Assembly (NCBI RefSeq): GCF_013778505.1
Contig: NZ_JAAOWU010000016.1
Span: forward strand, 109,921-173,920
DNA from: Pseudomonas sivasensis
Lineage (GTDB): Bacteria > Pseudomonadota > Gammaproteobacteria > Pseudomonadales > Pseudomonadaceae
Direction of reading: 5' to 3'
Length of the DNA stretch: 64,000 bases
Every line of letters starts with the position of its first letter. Position 1 is the first letter of the stretch. Below are positions 1 through 9,052 of the stretch, one piece after another. Both the position numbers and the translations under genes were made by a program. Below the pieces are notes generated by a model. That model made no database searches. It was not told the origin of the DNA and saw only the letters and a list, made by a program, of their open reading frames with translations.

Positions 1-1
1 C

Positions 2-412
2 GACACCACCGAGGAACTCGGCGCCGGCGTGATCGCTTTTACGCCACTGGCTCAGGGTTTGTTGACCGACAAGTACCTCAACGGTGTGCCGGCTGATGCA
101 CGGGTCAATCGCCCGGGCGGTGGTTCGTTGCAGGCCAAGCACTTGTCCGACGCCAACATCGCCCATGTGCGTGCGCTGAACGAAATCGCCCAGCGCCGTG
201 GTCAGAGCCTGGCGCAGCTGGCACTGGCGTGGACGCTGCGTGATCCACGGGTCACCAGTGCGCTGATCGGCGCGAGCCGGCCGGAGCAGATTATCGAGAA
301 CGTCGGAGCGTTGAAGAACTTGAGCTTCACTGCGGAAGAACTGGCGGAGATTGATCGGTTTGCGCAGGAAGGCGGGATAAACCTGTGGGAAAAGCCATCG
401 ACCGCTGAATAA
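2..412 (+). CDS. Aldo/keto reductase, YghZ/Gpr type (C-terminal part)
   Basis: The reading frame is already open at the left edge, so only about the last 136 residues of a roughly 345-residue protein are present. Family knowledge: these NADPH-dependent TIM-barrel reductases act on L-glyceraldehyde 3-phosphate and related aldehydes in the cytoplasm. Seen here: IAFTPLAQGLLTDKYL, the LAQLALAWTL helix, and SALIGASRPEQIIENV, which forms the NADPH-binding end of the barrel; the tail GGINLWEKPS resembles that of E. coli YghZ. A GTG at 29 is internal and is not the start. It is followed by a REP hairpin and then the convergent tauD. The family is confident; the substrate is inferred. Confidence 0.85.
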   Translation, partial: DTTEELGAGVIAFTPLAQGLLTDKYLNGVPADARVNRPGGGSLQAKHLSDANIAHVRALNEIAQRRGQSLAQLALAWTLRDPRVTSALIGASRPEQIIENVGALKNLSFTAEELAEIDRFAQEGGINLWEKPSTAE

Positions 413-430
413 TTTGGTATGACTCGGTCA

Positions 431-460
431 ATGTAGGAGGGGGCAAGCCCCCTCCCACAT
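431..460. repeat. Single REP palindrome
   Basis: A near-perfect hairpin (GGAGGGGGC, AA, GCCCCCTCC) flanked by ATGT and ACAT. It is the same core seen in inverted pairs elsewhere in the window, here as one copy between two convergent genes. It could also help end transcription. Confidence 0.8.
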
Positions 461-477
461 TTGATGTGCTGTGTGGT

Positions 478-1314
478 TTAGAACGGCACGTCCCCAAGAA
501 TCGTCGCCCGATGCATCACCCGCCGCTGCGGCCGGTAGTCATCCACCGCGTAATGCTGGGTCACGCGGTTGTCCCAGAACGCCACGTCGTTCTCCTGCCA
601 GCGCCAGCGGATAGTGAATTCGGGGCGCGTCGCGTGGGCGAATAACAGCTTAAGAATCGCCTCGCTTTCCGCCGGTTCCAGTTCATTGATCCTGGTCGTG
701 AACCCGTCGCTGACAAACAGCGACTTGCGTCCACTCACCGGGTGAGTACGCACCACCGGGTGGGACAGCGGCGGGTTCTTCTTACGGGTTTCTTCCCAGC
801 GCAACAGGTCTTCGGCGGTGTTGCCGAAGCGCTCCAGCGGAAAAGACTTGGTGAAATCGTGGGTGGCGGTGAGGCCGTTGAGCAACGCCTTAAACGGCTC
901 GGACAACGCCTCATACGCCGCAATACCACTGGCCCACAACGTGTCGCCACCAAACGCCGGCAGCAGCTTGGCGCTAAGCACCGCGCCGAGCGCCGGGGTG
1001 GGCAGGAAGGTCACGTCGGTGTGCCACACGGCGTTGTCGCGTACGTCGGTGACGGCGGTGTCGAGGATCAGCACTTCGGGCTGTTCCGGCACGTTGGGGT
1101 AGATCGGGTGGATGTGCAGGTCGCCGAAGTTCGCCGCGAACCGCGCCTGTTGCTGCGGGGTGATCGGCTGGTCACGGAAGAACAGCACCGAGTGGCGGAG
1201 TAACGCCTGCTCGATGGCATCGCGGTGTTCGGCGCTCAGCGGCTGGGTAATATCGACGCCACTGATCTGGGCGCCCAAGGCAGTGCTCAATGGGGTAACG
1301 GTCAGGCTGCTCAT
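478..1314 (-). CDS. tauD: Taurine dioxygenase TauD
   Basis: Fe(II)/2-oxoglutarate dioxygenase that hydroxylates taurine, releasing sulfite and aminoacetaldehyde in the cytoplasm during sulfur starvation. The 278-residue product matches the usual ~280. The iron ligands are visible as WHTD (H98, D100) and H254 in TQHYAVDDY; R265 and R269 in the C-terminal PQRRVMHRAT match the 2-oxoglutarate and sulfonate arginines of E. coli TauD, shifted by one. I chose the ATG at 1314 (MSSLTVTPLS) rather than an upstream in-frame ATG that would overlap tauC. It is the last gene of tauABCD, 11 bases after tauC. A related alkylsulfonate dioxygenase is possible, but the operon favours taurine. Confidence 0.93.
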   Translation of the reverse strand: MSSLTVTPLSTALGAQISGVDITQPLSAEHRDAIEQALLRHSVLFFRDQPITPQQQARFAANFGDLHIHPIYPNVPEQPEVLILDTAVTDVRDNAVWHTDVTFLPTPALGAVLSAKLLPAFGGDTLWASGIAAYEALSEPFKALLNGLTATHDFTKSFPLERFGNTAEDLLRWEETRKKNPPLSHPVVRTHPVSGRKSLFVSDGFTTRINELEPAESEAILKLLFAHATRPEFTIRWRWQENDVAFWDNRVTQHYAVDDYRPQRRVMHRATILGDVPF

Positions 1315-1325
1315 GCGGTTCTCAC

Positions 1326-2162
1326 TCAATGTGCCTGGCCATGCCAAGGCACTAACTTACGCTGCAGGGCACGCAGGCCCATTTCCATGGCGAAGGCGAT
1401 CAGAGCGATCACCAGGATCCCCAGCACCACCACATCGGTGACCAGGAACTGCGCCGCCGACTGCACCATAAAGCCCAGGCCGCTTGTGGCGGCGATCAGC
1501 TCGGCAGCGACCAAGGTCGACCAGCCCACACCCAGTCCGATGCGCACGCCGGTGAGGATGTCAGGCAGGGCGCTTGGCAGGATCACATGGCGAATCAGCT
1601 GGGCGCGGGTGGCGCCCAACGACTGCGCGGCGCGCAATTTGGCCGGGTCGACGGTGCGTACGCCGGTCGCGGTGGCGATGGCAATCGGTGCGAAGATCGC
1701 GAGGTAAATCAGCAGCACTTTAGACAGCTCACCGATGCCGCACCAAATCACAATCAGCGGCAGGTAGGCCAAAGGTGGAATCGGTCGGTAGAACTCGATC
1801 AGCGGGTCGAGAATGCCTCGGGCAATGCGATTGGAACCGATGGCGATGCCCACCGGCACGGCGGTCAGCACCGCGAAGCCCAGGCCCAGGCCGATACGGC
1901 TGAGGCTTGCGCCCAGGTGTTGCCACAGAGTGGAGTCCATATAGCCCGTGGTCGCGAGCAACCAGCCTTTTTGCAGCACGGCGGACGGCGGTGGCAGGAG
2001 CAGCGGTTCGATCAAACCGGTGGCGGTCACCCCCCACCAAATTGCCAGGAGCGCGGCCAGTGTCAGCAGGCTGATCCAGCGTGTGCTTAAGCTGCGGCGC
2101 ACCGCAATGACCGCGTGCGTCACCGGCTTGGCGGCGGTGGCGGGAAGTTCGTAGCTGCTCAT
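1326..2162 (-). CDS. tauC: Taurine ABC transporter permease TauC
   Basis: Inner-membrane permease subunit of the taurine importer, 278 residues. The first ~30 residues are cytoplasmic, followed by a hydrophobic segment (WISLLTLAALLAIWWGVTA) and several more membrane spans. The EAA loop that contacts the ATPase is seen as LRAAQSLGATRAQLIRHVIL. Its start overlaps the end of tauB by 4 bases, so the two are probably translationally coupled. Ssu-type sulfonate permeases are close relatives; adjacent tauA and tauD decide the assignment. Confidence 0.92.
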   Translation of the reverse strand: MSSYELPATAAKPVTHAVIAVRRSLSTRWISLLTLAALLAIWWGVTATGLIEPLLLPPPSAVLQKGWLLATTGYMDSTLWQHLGASLSRIGLGLGFAVLTAVPVGIAIGSNRIARGILDPLIEFYRPIPPLAYLPLIVIWCGIGELSKVLLIYLAIFAPIAIATATGVRTVDPAKLRAAQSLGATRAQLIRHVILPSALPDILTGVRIGLGVGWSTLVAAELIAATSGLGFMVQSAAQFLVTDVVVLGILVIALIAFAMEMGLRALQRKLVPWHGQAH

Positions 2163-2938
2163 GCGGACACCTGCCGTTGGGAGAACACTTTGCCCAGCAC
2201 GTGTTCGCGGGTCTCGATAAAGCGCGGGTCGGACTTGATCGCCCGCGCCGACTCACCCGCCGCATAGCGTTGGCCGAAGTCCAGGTGCAGGCGTTCCACG
2301 ATCTGGCCTGGGTTGGGCGCCAGCAGGATCAAATCAGTGGCGAGGAATACGGCTTCTTCGATGTCATGGGTAATCAGGAACACAGGCTTGGCCGTGCGGC
2401 GCCAGACTTGCAGCAACAACTCCTGCATCTGTTCGCGGGTGAAGGCATCGAGGGCGCCGAAGGGTTCGTCCATCAGCAGCACACGCGGGTCTGCCGCCAA
2501 GGCGCGCGCCAGGCCGACGCGTTGCTTCTGGCCGCCGGAGAGCTGCCAGATACGGCGGCTGTCGAAACCCGCCAGGTCCACCAGCGCGAGCATTTCCCTG
2601 GCACGTACTTCACGTTGGGCCTTGGGTATGCCGGCCAATTCGAGGCCGAAGCCGACATTGGCCAACACATCCTGCCAGGGCAGCAACGCATCGTCCTGGA
2701 ACACCACGCCACGCTCGGCGCTGGGGCCTTTGACCGGCACGCCATCAAGGGTAATGCGCCCGGCAGAAGGTTCGACAAAACCGGCAATCAGGTTCAACAG
2801 CGAGGTCTTGCCACTGCCGGACGGCCCGAGGGCCACCAGCAATTGCTGGGGCCCAAGGTCGAGTGAAATATCCGCCAGTACCGGTTCCGGGGCGCCTGGG
2901 TACTGTGCGCTGATGCGCTCCAGTTGTAGCAAGGCCAT
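2159..2938 (-). CDS. tauB: Taurine ABC transporter ATP-binding protein TauB
   Basis: Cytoplasmic ATPase of the taurine importer, 259 residues. Visible motifs in order: Walker A GPSGSGKTS near residue 38, Q-loop VVFQDDALLPW, signature LSGGQKQRVGLARAL, Walker B VLLMDEPFGALD and the switch histidine in LITHDIEEA. This is the nitrate/sulfonate/taurine subfamily. It starts 13 bases after tauA and overlaps tauC by 4 bases. Confidence 0.93.
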   Translation of the reverse strand: MALLQLERISAQYPGAPEPVLADISLDLGPQQLLVALGPSGSGKTSLLNLIAGFVEPSAGRITLDGVPVKGPSAERGVVFQDDALLPWQDVLANVGFGLELAGIPKAQREVRAREMLALVDLAGFDSRRIWQLSGGQKQRVGLARALAADPRVLLMDEPFGALDAFTREQMQELLLQVWRRTAKPVFLITHDIEEAVFLATDLILLAPNPGQIVERLHLDFGQRYAAGESARAIKSDPRFIETREHVLGKVFSQRQVSA

Positions 2939-2951
2939 CGCGATGAACTCC

Positions 2952-3929
2952 TCAGTTAGTAATGAACTTGGCGCTGACGTAAGGCGCGTAGTCCGGCAGC
3001 ACGGCGTCGACCTTGCCTTGTTCCTTGAGGAACGCAGCCGTATCGGTCACGGCCTTGGTAGTCGGGGCGCCCAGCAGGGTCACTTGGTCAGCGGCCAGCG
3101 GGTAGACGTTGCCTTGCAACAACAGCGGGATATCGCTGGCCTTAGCGCCGGATAGCTTCACCAGCTTGTCGACGTTGCCTTTGTCGGCGAGCCAGGCTTG
3201 TGGGTCTTTGCGGTAGGCGGCGTAGGCATCCAGAGTGACTTTGGCGAAGGCCGTGACGATTTCCGGGTGCTTCTCGGCAAAATCCTTACGCACGATCCAC
3301 GCATCGAACGTTGGCGCGCCGAACTTGGCCAGCTCGCCAGAGGTGATCAGCACTTTGCCGTTCTCCTTGGCCACACCCAACGCGGGATCCCACACGTAGG
3401 TGGCGTCGATATCACCGCGCTTCCAGGCGGCGATGATCGCCGGTGGCGCGAGGTTGAGGATGGTCACTTTCGACGGGTCGATGTTCCAGTGCTTGAGTGC
3501 GGCCAACAGGCTGTAGTGGCCAGTGGAGACGAAGGGCACGGCGATCTTTTTGCCGATCAGGTCCTGGGGGCTGTTGATCCCCGAACCGGTGCGTGCCACC
3601 AGGGCTTCGGCACCGCCAATCTGGGTGGCGACGAGGAAGGTTTCCACTGGCACTTTGCGGGTGATCGCCGCGGTCAGCGGGCTGGAACCGAGGTAGCCGA
3701 TCTGCACGTCACCGGAGGCGATGGCGGCAATGATGTCGGCGCCATTGTCGAATTTGCGCCAATCAATTTTGGCGTTGGTGGCTTTTTCATACGCGCCGTC
3801 GGCCTGGGCGACTTTGGCCGGATCCACGGTGGTCTGGTAAGCGATGGTCACATCCGCCGCCTGGGCAAACAGGCTGGCACCGGCCAGGGACAACGCCGCC
3901 AAGAGGCGCAGGGGGGTTAAAAGTTTCAA
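2952..3929 (-). CDS. tauA: Taurine-binding periplasmic protein TauA
   Basis: Periplasmic substrate-binding protein for taurine, 325 residues with the chosen start. A signal peptide runs from MKLLTPLRLLAALSLAG to about FAQA, then mature ADVTIAYQTTVDPAKVAQAD. Motifs shared with E. coli TauA include NGADIIAAIASGDVQIGYLG, KIAVPFVSTGHYSLLAALKH and PPAIIAAWKRGDIDATYVW. I chose TTG at 3929 because AGGAG lies 7 bases upstream; the in-frame TTG at 3944 has no such site and would add five residues before the signal. First gene of the tau operon; an AT-rich inverted repeat lies about 60-90 bases upstream. Confidence 0.92.
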   Translation of the reverse strand: MKLLTPLRLLAALSLAGASLFAQAADVTIAYQTTVDPAKVAQADGAYEKATNAKIDWRKFDNGADIIAAIASGDVQIGYLGSSPLTAAITRKVPVETFLVATQIGGAEALVARTGSGINSPQDLIGKKIAVPFVSTGHYSLLAALKHWNIDPSKVTILNLAPPAIIAAWKRGDIDATYVWDPALGVAKENGKVLITSGELAKFGAPTFDAWIVRKDFAEKHPEIVTAFAKVTLDAYAAYRKDPQAWLADKGNVDKLVKLSGAKASDIPLLLQGNVYPLAADQVTLLGAPTTKAVTDTAAFLKEQGKVDAVLPDYAPYVSAKFITN

Positions 3930-3989
3930 GGGGAAGCTCCTCAATCAGGCGGCCGAGGGTCGGCGTGAGAGGAGACTAAATGATCTAAG

Positions 3990-4018
3990 AATCCGAAAAT
4001 AAATAACATTTTCGAATT
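3990..4018 (-). promoter_or_regulatory. Inverted repeat upstream of tauA
   Basis: Arms AATCCGAAAAT and ATTTTCGAATT are separated by 7 bases in an AT-rich stretch just upstream of tauA. The position suits a promoter or activator site. LysR-type CysB/Cbl control of tau genes is known in other bacteria, but which protein binds here is unknown. Confidence 0.4.
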
Positions 4019-4065
4019 AGCTTATGTGGGGAAAGGTTGAAGCAAGTCTTGAGCTTGATGAGGGC

Positions 4066-4157
4066 AAATGTGGGAGGGGGCTTGCGCCCGATGGCGGTAG
4101 CTCAGCCACTGATGGGTGACTGACGCTCTGCTATCGGGGGCAAGCCCCCTCCCACAT
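4066..4157. repeat. REPIN-like inverted pair of REP sequences
   Basis: Two REP palindromes in opposite orientation, starting AAATGTGGGAGGGGGCTTGC and ending GCAAGCCCCCTCCCACATTT, with about 50 bases between them that include imperfect matches. The whole element can fold into one long hairpin. It lies between the tauA promoter region and the end of gshA. Confidence 0.85.
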
Positions 4158-4178
4158 TTTGAGCCGGGTCGGCTTCAG

Positions 4179-5762
4179 TTAGTTACTGATGGCGAGAATG
4201 CTGGCCTGGTACGACCCCACAAACACATCAAAATCGCCCACTTCGTTCTGCTCCAGTTCCGCCTGTTGCGCCAGCGATTTGCGCGCCAGGTCCTCAAAGC
4301 GCGCCTGCTCTTCTGCGGGCAACGGCTCACGGCGGAAATACTCGGCATGCAACTCGCTCTGATGCAGGGAGAACTGCGCGAAACTCTCTTTGCGCTCGGC
4401 CATCGCGGCCAGTACCTGCGCTGAAGGGGTCAGCGATGGGTCGTTGACCTTAGCAAGCTGGGCGTCCAGCGCCTGGCTGTGCTCGCTGATGCCATGGCTC
4501 TGATCGAGCAGGGCGGCCAACGGTGCAATCTTCTCCAACAGCTCGGTGGCCCATTCCTTCATGTCCACCGGCGCGCCGTCGCGCTGCAATTGCAGGCCCG
4601 GACGGCGACCTTCCTTGACCACGCTGAGGAAGTTGGCGGTGGCATTGCCGCACGCGTTGTTGGCGAACAACGGGCTGTCGTTCAGCGCGCAGTACAGCAG
4701 GAACGCGTCGAGGAAGCGCGACTCGGGCAGGTCGATGCCCATCGGCAAGAACGGGTTGATGTCCAGGCAACGCACTTCGATGTACTGAATGCCGCGTGCC
4801 ACCAGCGCCTGGATTGGTCGTTCACCGGTGTAGGTCACGCGCTTGGGGCGGATGTTGGAGTAGTACTCGTTTTCGATCTGCAGGATGTTGGTGTTGAGCT
4901 GTACCCACTCACCGTCCTTGTGCGTGCCGATTTCGACGTAAGGCGCGTAGGGCGTTGCTACCGCCTCACGCAGGCTGTCGGTGTAGCTCGCCAAGTCGTT
5001 GTAGCACGGCGTCAGGCCGGCCTGGGCGTTGCTCTGGTAACCCAGGTCACTCATGCGCAGGCTGGTGGCGTAGGGCAGGTAGAGGGTGTCGGCGTCGAGC
5101 ACTTCCAGCTGGTGCGAGCGACCGCGCAGGAAACCCGCGTCCAGCGCCGGTGAGGCACCGAACAGGTACATCAGCAGCCAGCTGTAACGGCGGAAGTTGC
5201 GGATCAGCGCGATGTAAGCCGTGGACTGATAGTCGCGGTCGGTGCCGACGAACCCTTCAGTTTCCTTGAGCAACGGCCACAACTGTTCCGGCAGGGAAAA
5301 GTTGTAGTGGATGCCGGCGATGCACTGCATGGTCTTGCCGTAACGCAGGGCCAGGCCCTTGCGGTACACGTACTTGAGCTGTCCGATATTGGAGGTGCCG
5401 TAGTAGGCAATCGGAATATCTTCCTCGGCCGGCAACGGACACGGCATCGAGGGGCTCCACAGGTATTCGCTGCCCAGCTTGGTGTAGGCAAAGCGGTGGA
5501 TCTTGTCCAGGCTGCTCAGGGTATCGGCCGGGTTGGGCAGGGCTGGGGTGATGAACTCCAGCAGCGATTCCGAGTAGTCGGTGGTGATCTGTTCGTGGGT
5601 CAACGCGGCGCCCAGGGCTTCCGGGTGCGGCGTTTGCGCCAGGCGACCTTCACCCGTGACACGTAGGCACTCACGCTCGATGCCATGCAGGCACTGCTCT
5701 AGCAGGGAGAGGTGTTCGCGCTTGCCGAGCAGAGCCAGGCGGCGGTTGAGAAGTTCGCTCAA
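4179..5762 (-). CDS. gshA: Glutamate-cysteine ligase GshA
   Basis: First enzyme of glutathione synthesis: ATP-dependent joining of glutamate and cysteine in the cytoplasm. Gammaproteobacterial type 1 family; recognisable stretches are LLEQCLHGIERECLRV, EQITTDYSESLLEFITP, MQCIAGIHYNFSLP and YIEVRCLDINPFLPMGI. I chose TTG at 5762, giving 527 residues beginning MSELLNRRLALLG, because AAGGA lies 7 bases upstream and Pseudomonas GshA proteins begin this way; a GTG at 5777 would add five residues and lacks a good site. It stands alone on the minus strand, with the tau region downstream. Confidence 0.95.
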   Translation of the reverse strand: MSELLNRRLALLGKREHLSLLEQCLHGIERECLRVTGEGRLAQTPHPEALGAALTHEQITTDYSESLLEFITPALPNPADTLSSLDKIHRFAYTKLGSEYLWSPSMPCPLPAEEDIPIAYYGTSNIGQLKYVYRKGLALRYGKTMQCIAGIHYNFSLPEQLWPLLKETEGFVGTDRDYQSTAYIALIRNFRRYSWLLMYLFGASPALDAGFLRGRSHQLEVLDADTLYLPYATSLRMSDLGYQSNAQAGLTPCYNDLASYTDSLREAVATPYAPYVEIGTHKDGEWVQLNTNILQIENEYYSNIRPKRVTYTGERPIQALVARGIQYIEVRCLDINPFLPMGIDLPESRFLDAFLLYCALNDSPLFANNACGNATANFLSVVKEGRRPGLQLQRDGAPVDMKEWATELLEKIAPLAALLDQSHGISEHSQALDAQLAKVNDPSLTPSAQVLAAMAERKESFAQFSLHQSELHAEYFRREPLPAEEQARFEDLARKSLAQQAELEQNEVGDFDVFVGSYQASILAISN

Positions 5763-5976
5763 GTTGGATTCCTTCACGCGTCAGTCGCCCCAATATGGGG
5801 GTGGGCAGGACGGTCTACAAGGGTGAAGTTAAAACTGGCGTGATCGCCTGGTTGTGAGTCGATTTGACCCGCGGTAAAAAAGCCTACTTCACTCCATGAA
5901 TTGGGCCATAGCGCAGCAGGAAAATTCCGACGCCGTTATCGCAGCGCCGAAATTAACTCAAATCGTGGGTGGTGAG

Positions 5977-6360
5977 CTATAGGACAGCGAAGGTGCCCTG
6001 TGCTTTTGCGACAAGTCGTTCCTCCTGATACACATCGGCTTCGACCACCAGGGTGCGCCGGCCGGCGTGAATCACACGGCTGGTGCACAGCACATCCCCG
6101 TCTTCCACGGCGCGGATGTAGTTGATCTTGCACTCGATGGTCGCGCTCTGCTGGTCGAAACCATGGGAACTGGAACAGGCCAGCCCCATGGTGATGTCTA
6201 CCAGGCTGAAAATCGCCCCGCCATGGAGCTTGCCCGCGCGGTTGCGCAGGTGCGGCTCCAGGGTCAGGGCCACCTCGGCAACGCCTTCTTCCAGGCGTTG
6301 CAGGCGGCAGCCGATCAGTTCGCTGAAGGCGCTCTGAGTCAAACCGGCCGGGATTTCCAT
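5977..6360 (-). CDS. PaaI-type hotdog thioesterase
   Basis: A 127-residue single hotdog-fold protein of the acyl-CoA thioesterase superfamily. Visible features: a central helix with HGGAIFSLVDITMGLAC, where the HGG and aspartate are the usual catalytic-loop positions, then INYIRAVEDGDVLCTSRV and TLVVEADVYQEERLVAKAQG. The start ATG shares its A with the stop of tex (TGATG), implying coupled translation. The natural acyl substrate cannot be read from the sequence. Confidence 0.85.
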   Translation of the reverse strand: MEIPAGLTQSAFSELIGCRLQRLEEGVAEVALTLEPHLRNRAGKLHGGAIFSLVDITMGLACSSSHGFDQQSATIECKINYIRAVEDGDVLCTSRVIHAGRRTLVVEADVYQEERLVAKAQGTFAVL

Positions 6361-8696
6361 CAACGTTTCTTCAACTGCTTGGCGTTGGCGAACAGCGAGG
6401 CCATGGCATTGTTGCTTGGCGCCGCGGTTGCGGTTTCCTTGCGCGGTTGACTGCTTTCGGAACGGTTCTGCGACTGGCGCGGCGCCGAGCCTGGGCGTGC
6501 GCCACGGGCACCGTCGATTTTCTCGCCGGGGGTGTCGCTCATACGCATCGACAGACCAACGCGTTTGCGCGGGATGTCGACTTCCATGACCTTGACCTTG
6601 ACCACATCACCGGCTTTCACCGCTTCACGTGGGTCTTTAATGAACTTCTCCGAAAGTGCGGAGATATGCACTAAACCATCCTGATGCACGCCGATGTCCA
6701 CAAACGCGCCAAAGTTGGTCACGTTGGTCACCACACCCTCCAGGATCATGCCCAGCTCCAGGTCCTTGAGGTCTTCGACGCCGTCCTGGAACTCGGCGGT
6801 CTTGAACTCAGGACGTGGGTCGCGGCCAGGCTTTTCAAGCTCTTGCAGGATGTCGGTGATGGTCGGTACGCCGAACGTTTCGTCGGTGTACTTCTTCGGG
6901 TCCAGGCGCTTGAGGAACGCAGCGTCACCGATCAGCGAACGGATGTCGCGGTCGGTCTCGGCGGCGATGCGTTGCACCAGCGGATACGCTTCCGGGTGAA
7001 CGGCCGAGGAATCCAGCGGGTTGTCACCGTTCATTACGCGTAGGAAACCGGCGGCTTGCTCGAAGGTTTTCTCGCCCAGTCGAGCGACCTTTTTCAACGC
7101 GGCGCGGGTTTTGAACGCGCCGTTTTCGTCTCGGTGAGTGACGATATTCTGCGCCAGCGTGGTGTTCAGGCCGGAGATACGGGCCAACAGCGCGACCGAG
7201 GCAGTGTTTACATCCACGCCAACCTTGTTCACGCAGTCTTCCACCACCGCATCCAGGCCACGCGCCAGCTTCAGCTGTGACACGTCGTGCTGGTACTGGC
7301 CGACACCGATGGATTTAGGGTCAATCTTCACCAGTTCGGCCAGCGGATCCTGCAGGCGACGGGCAATGGATACCGCGCCACGGATCGACACGTCGAGGTC
7401 CGGGAATTCCTTGGAAGCCAGTTCCGACGCCGAGTACACCGAAGCGCCCGCCTCGGAGACCATGACCTTGGTCATCTTCATGGCTGGGTATTTTTTGATC
7501 AGTTCGGCGGCAAGCTTGTCGGTTTCACGGCTGGCGGTGCCGTTGCCGATGGCGATCAGGTCCACCGAATGCTTGGCGCACAGGGCGGCCAGAATCGCGA
7601 GGGTCTGGTCCCACTTGTTATGCGGCACGTGCGGGTACACGGTGGCGTGGTCCAGCAGCTTGCCGGTGGCATCGACCACGGCCACCTTGCAGCCGGTGCG
7701 CAGGCCCGGGTCGAGGCCCAGGGTGGCGCGCGGGCCGGCTGGTGCGGCCAGCAGTAGGTCGTGCAGGTTGTGGGCGAAGACGTTGATCGCTTCGGTTTCG
7801 GCGCCGTCGCGCAATTCGCCCAGCAGGTCGGTTTCCAGGTGGGTGTAGAGCTTGACCTTCCAGGTCCAGCGCACTACTTCACCGAGCCACTTATCAGCAG
7901 GACGATTCTGATTCTGGATGCCGAATTGTTGACCGATCATGCCTTCGCACGGGTGCATGGTGCCCGGCAGCTCGTCGCCGACTTTGAGTGCGGAGCTGAG
8001 AATGCCTTCGTTGCGGCCACGGAAAATCGCCAGTGCACGGTGGGACGGCATGCTCTTGAGCGGTTCGTCGTGTTCGAAGTAATCGCGGAATTTGGCGCCT
8101 TCTTCCTCTTTGCCGGCGATGACGCGAGCGCTGATGATGGCTTCCTGCTTGAGGTAGGTACGCAGCTTTTCCAGAAGGCTGGCGTTTTCGGCGAAGCGCT
8201 CCATGAGGATGTACTTGGCGCCTTCGAGGGCTGCCTTGACATCGGCAACGCCTTTTTCAGCGTTGACGAAGCGCGCGGCTTCGGTGTCCGGGGTCAGCGA
8301 CGGGTCGTTGAACAGGCCGTCGGCCAGTTCGCCCAGGCCGGCTTCGAGGGCGATCTGGCCCTTGGTGCGGCGCTTTTGTTTGTAGGGCAGGTAAAGGTCT
8401 TCGAGGCGGGTTTTGGTGTCGGCGAGCTTGATGTCGCGCTCAAGCTGCGGGGTCAGCTTGCCCTGTTCCTCGATGCTGGCGAGGATGCTGATACGCCGTT
8501 CGTCGAGTTCTCGCAGGTAGCGCAGGCGCTCTTCCAGGTGACGCAGTTGGATGTCGTCGAGGCTGCCTGTCACTTCTTTTCGGTAACGGGCGATGAAGGG
8601 CACCGTGGAGCCTTCATCCAGTAGAGCGACGGCCGCTTCGACCTGTTGTGGGCGTACACCGAGTTCCTCGGCGATGCGGCTGTTGATGCTGTCCAT
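6360..8696 (-). CDS. tex: Tex transcription accessory protein
   Basis: Cytoplasmic nucleic-acid-binding protein of 778 residues, the usual Tex length. Order seen: N-terminal helical region (MDSINSRIAEELGVRPQQ, FIARYRKEVTG), a YqgF-like RNase H fold (ATLGLDPGLRTGCKVAVVD), helix-hairpin-helix segments (VNTASVALLARISGLN), then a C-terminal S1 RNA-binding domain (GVVTNVTNFGAFVDIGVHQD). A low-complexity Arg/Ser/Gln tail ends in ANAKQLKKR. The ATG at 8696 is preceded by AGGTGG; an upstream in-frame extension of 98 residues has no family similarity and was rejected. Family role: transcription fitness and RNA quality. Confidence 0.95.
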   Translation of the reverse strand: MDSINSRIAEELGVRPQQVEAAVALLDEGSTVPFIARYRKEVTGSLDDIQLRHLEERLRYLRELDERRISILASIEEQGKLTPQLERDIKLADTKTRLEDLYLPYKQKRRTKGQIALEAGLGELADGLFNDPSLTPDTEAARFVNAEKGVADVKAALEGAKYILMERFAENASLLEKLRTYLKQEAIISARVIAGKEEEGAKFRDYFEHDEPLKSMPSHRALAIFRGRNEGILSSALKVGDELPGTMHPCEGMIGQQFGIQNQNRPADKWLGEVVRWTWKVKLYTHLETDLLGELRDGAETEAINVFAHNLHDLLLAAPAGPRATLGLDPGLRTGCKVAVVDATGKLLDHATVYPHVPHNKWDQTLAILAALCAKHSVDLIAIGNGTASRETDKLAAELIKKYPAMKMTKVMVSEAGASVYSASELASKEFPDLDVSIRGAVSIARRLQDPLAELVKIDPKSIGVGQYQHDVSQLKLARGLDAVVEDCVNKVGVDVNTASVALLARISGLNTTLAQNIVTHRDENGAFKTRAALKKVARLGEKTFEQAAGFLRVMNGDNPLDSSAVHPEAYPLVQRIAAETDRDIRSLIGDAAFLKRLDPKKYTDETFGVPTITDILQELEKPGRDPRPEFKTAEFQDGVEDLKDLELGMILEGVVTNVTNFGAFVDIGVHQDGLVHISALSEKFIKDPREAVKAGDVVKVKVMEVDIPRKRVGLSMRMSDTPGEKIDGARGARPGSAPRQSQNRSESSQPRKETATAAPSNNAMASLFANAKQLKKR

Positions 8697-9052
8697 AAAA
8701 CCACCTGAAATTCTTAGAAGCAGCTTGCAGGCCCGGAAAACAAGGCCTTGCGCAGCTGGTTGAGCGGCCCGACTGGCGCCGCTGCCTGGGTCAAGAGGCA
8801 GCCTATTGACCCTCGAAATCGGAAAAATCGCGACAAGCGGGTAAAAAAGCTTGGCAGTAAAAAGGTAACGATCTGACGTCGCCCTGTATGAGGGCGCCGC
8901 ATTATAACCAGCGTTTTGTCCTTGAGGGCTACTGCGCGGGTGGTTGTAGGGCGCGGGTTTGCTGGCAGTTGAGGAAAAATCTGCTAACAATGCACACGGT
9001 GCGTATAACGACAGCTACGCCATAATGCGCGCCGAGATAAGAGGAGCATCTA
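8697..9052. other. Divergent tex/ompR intergenic region
   Basis: 356 bases between divergent genes, with no ORF of substance. It holds a short hairpin (CGCCCT, GTATG, AGGGCG) near 8880-8896 and -10-like hexamers such as TATAAC near 9005 and CATAAT near 9021 that could serve ompR. A clear AGGAG site precedes the ompR ATG. Confidence 0.5.

Noticed and set aside
8697..8990. 98-residue N-terminal extension of Tex
   Set aside because: The Tex family begins at MDSINSRIAEEL, which has its own AGGTGG site; the extension covers the intergenic region.
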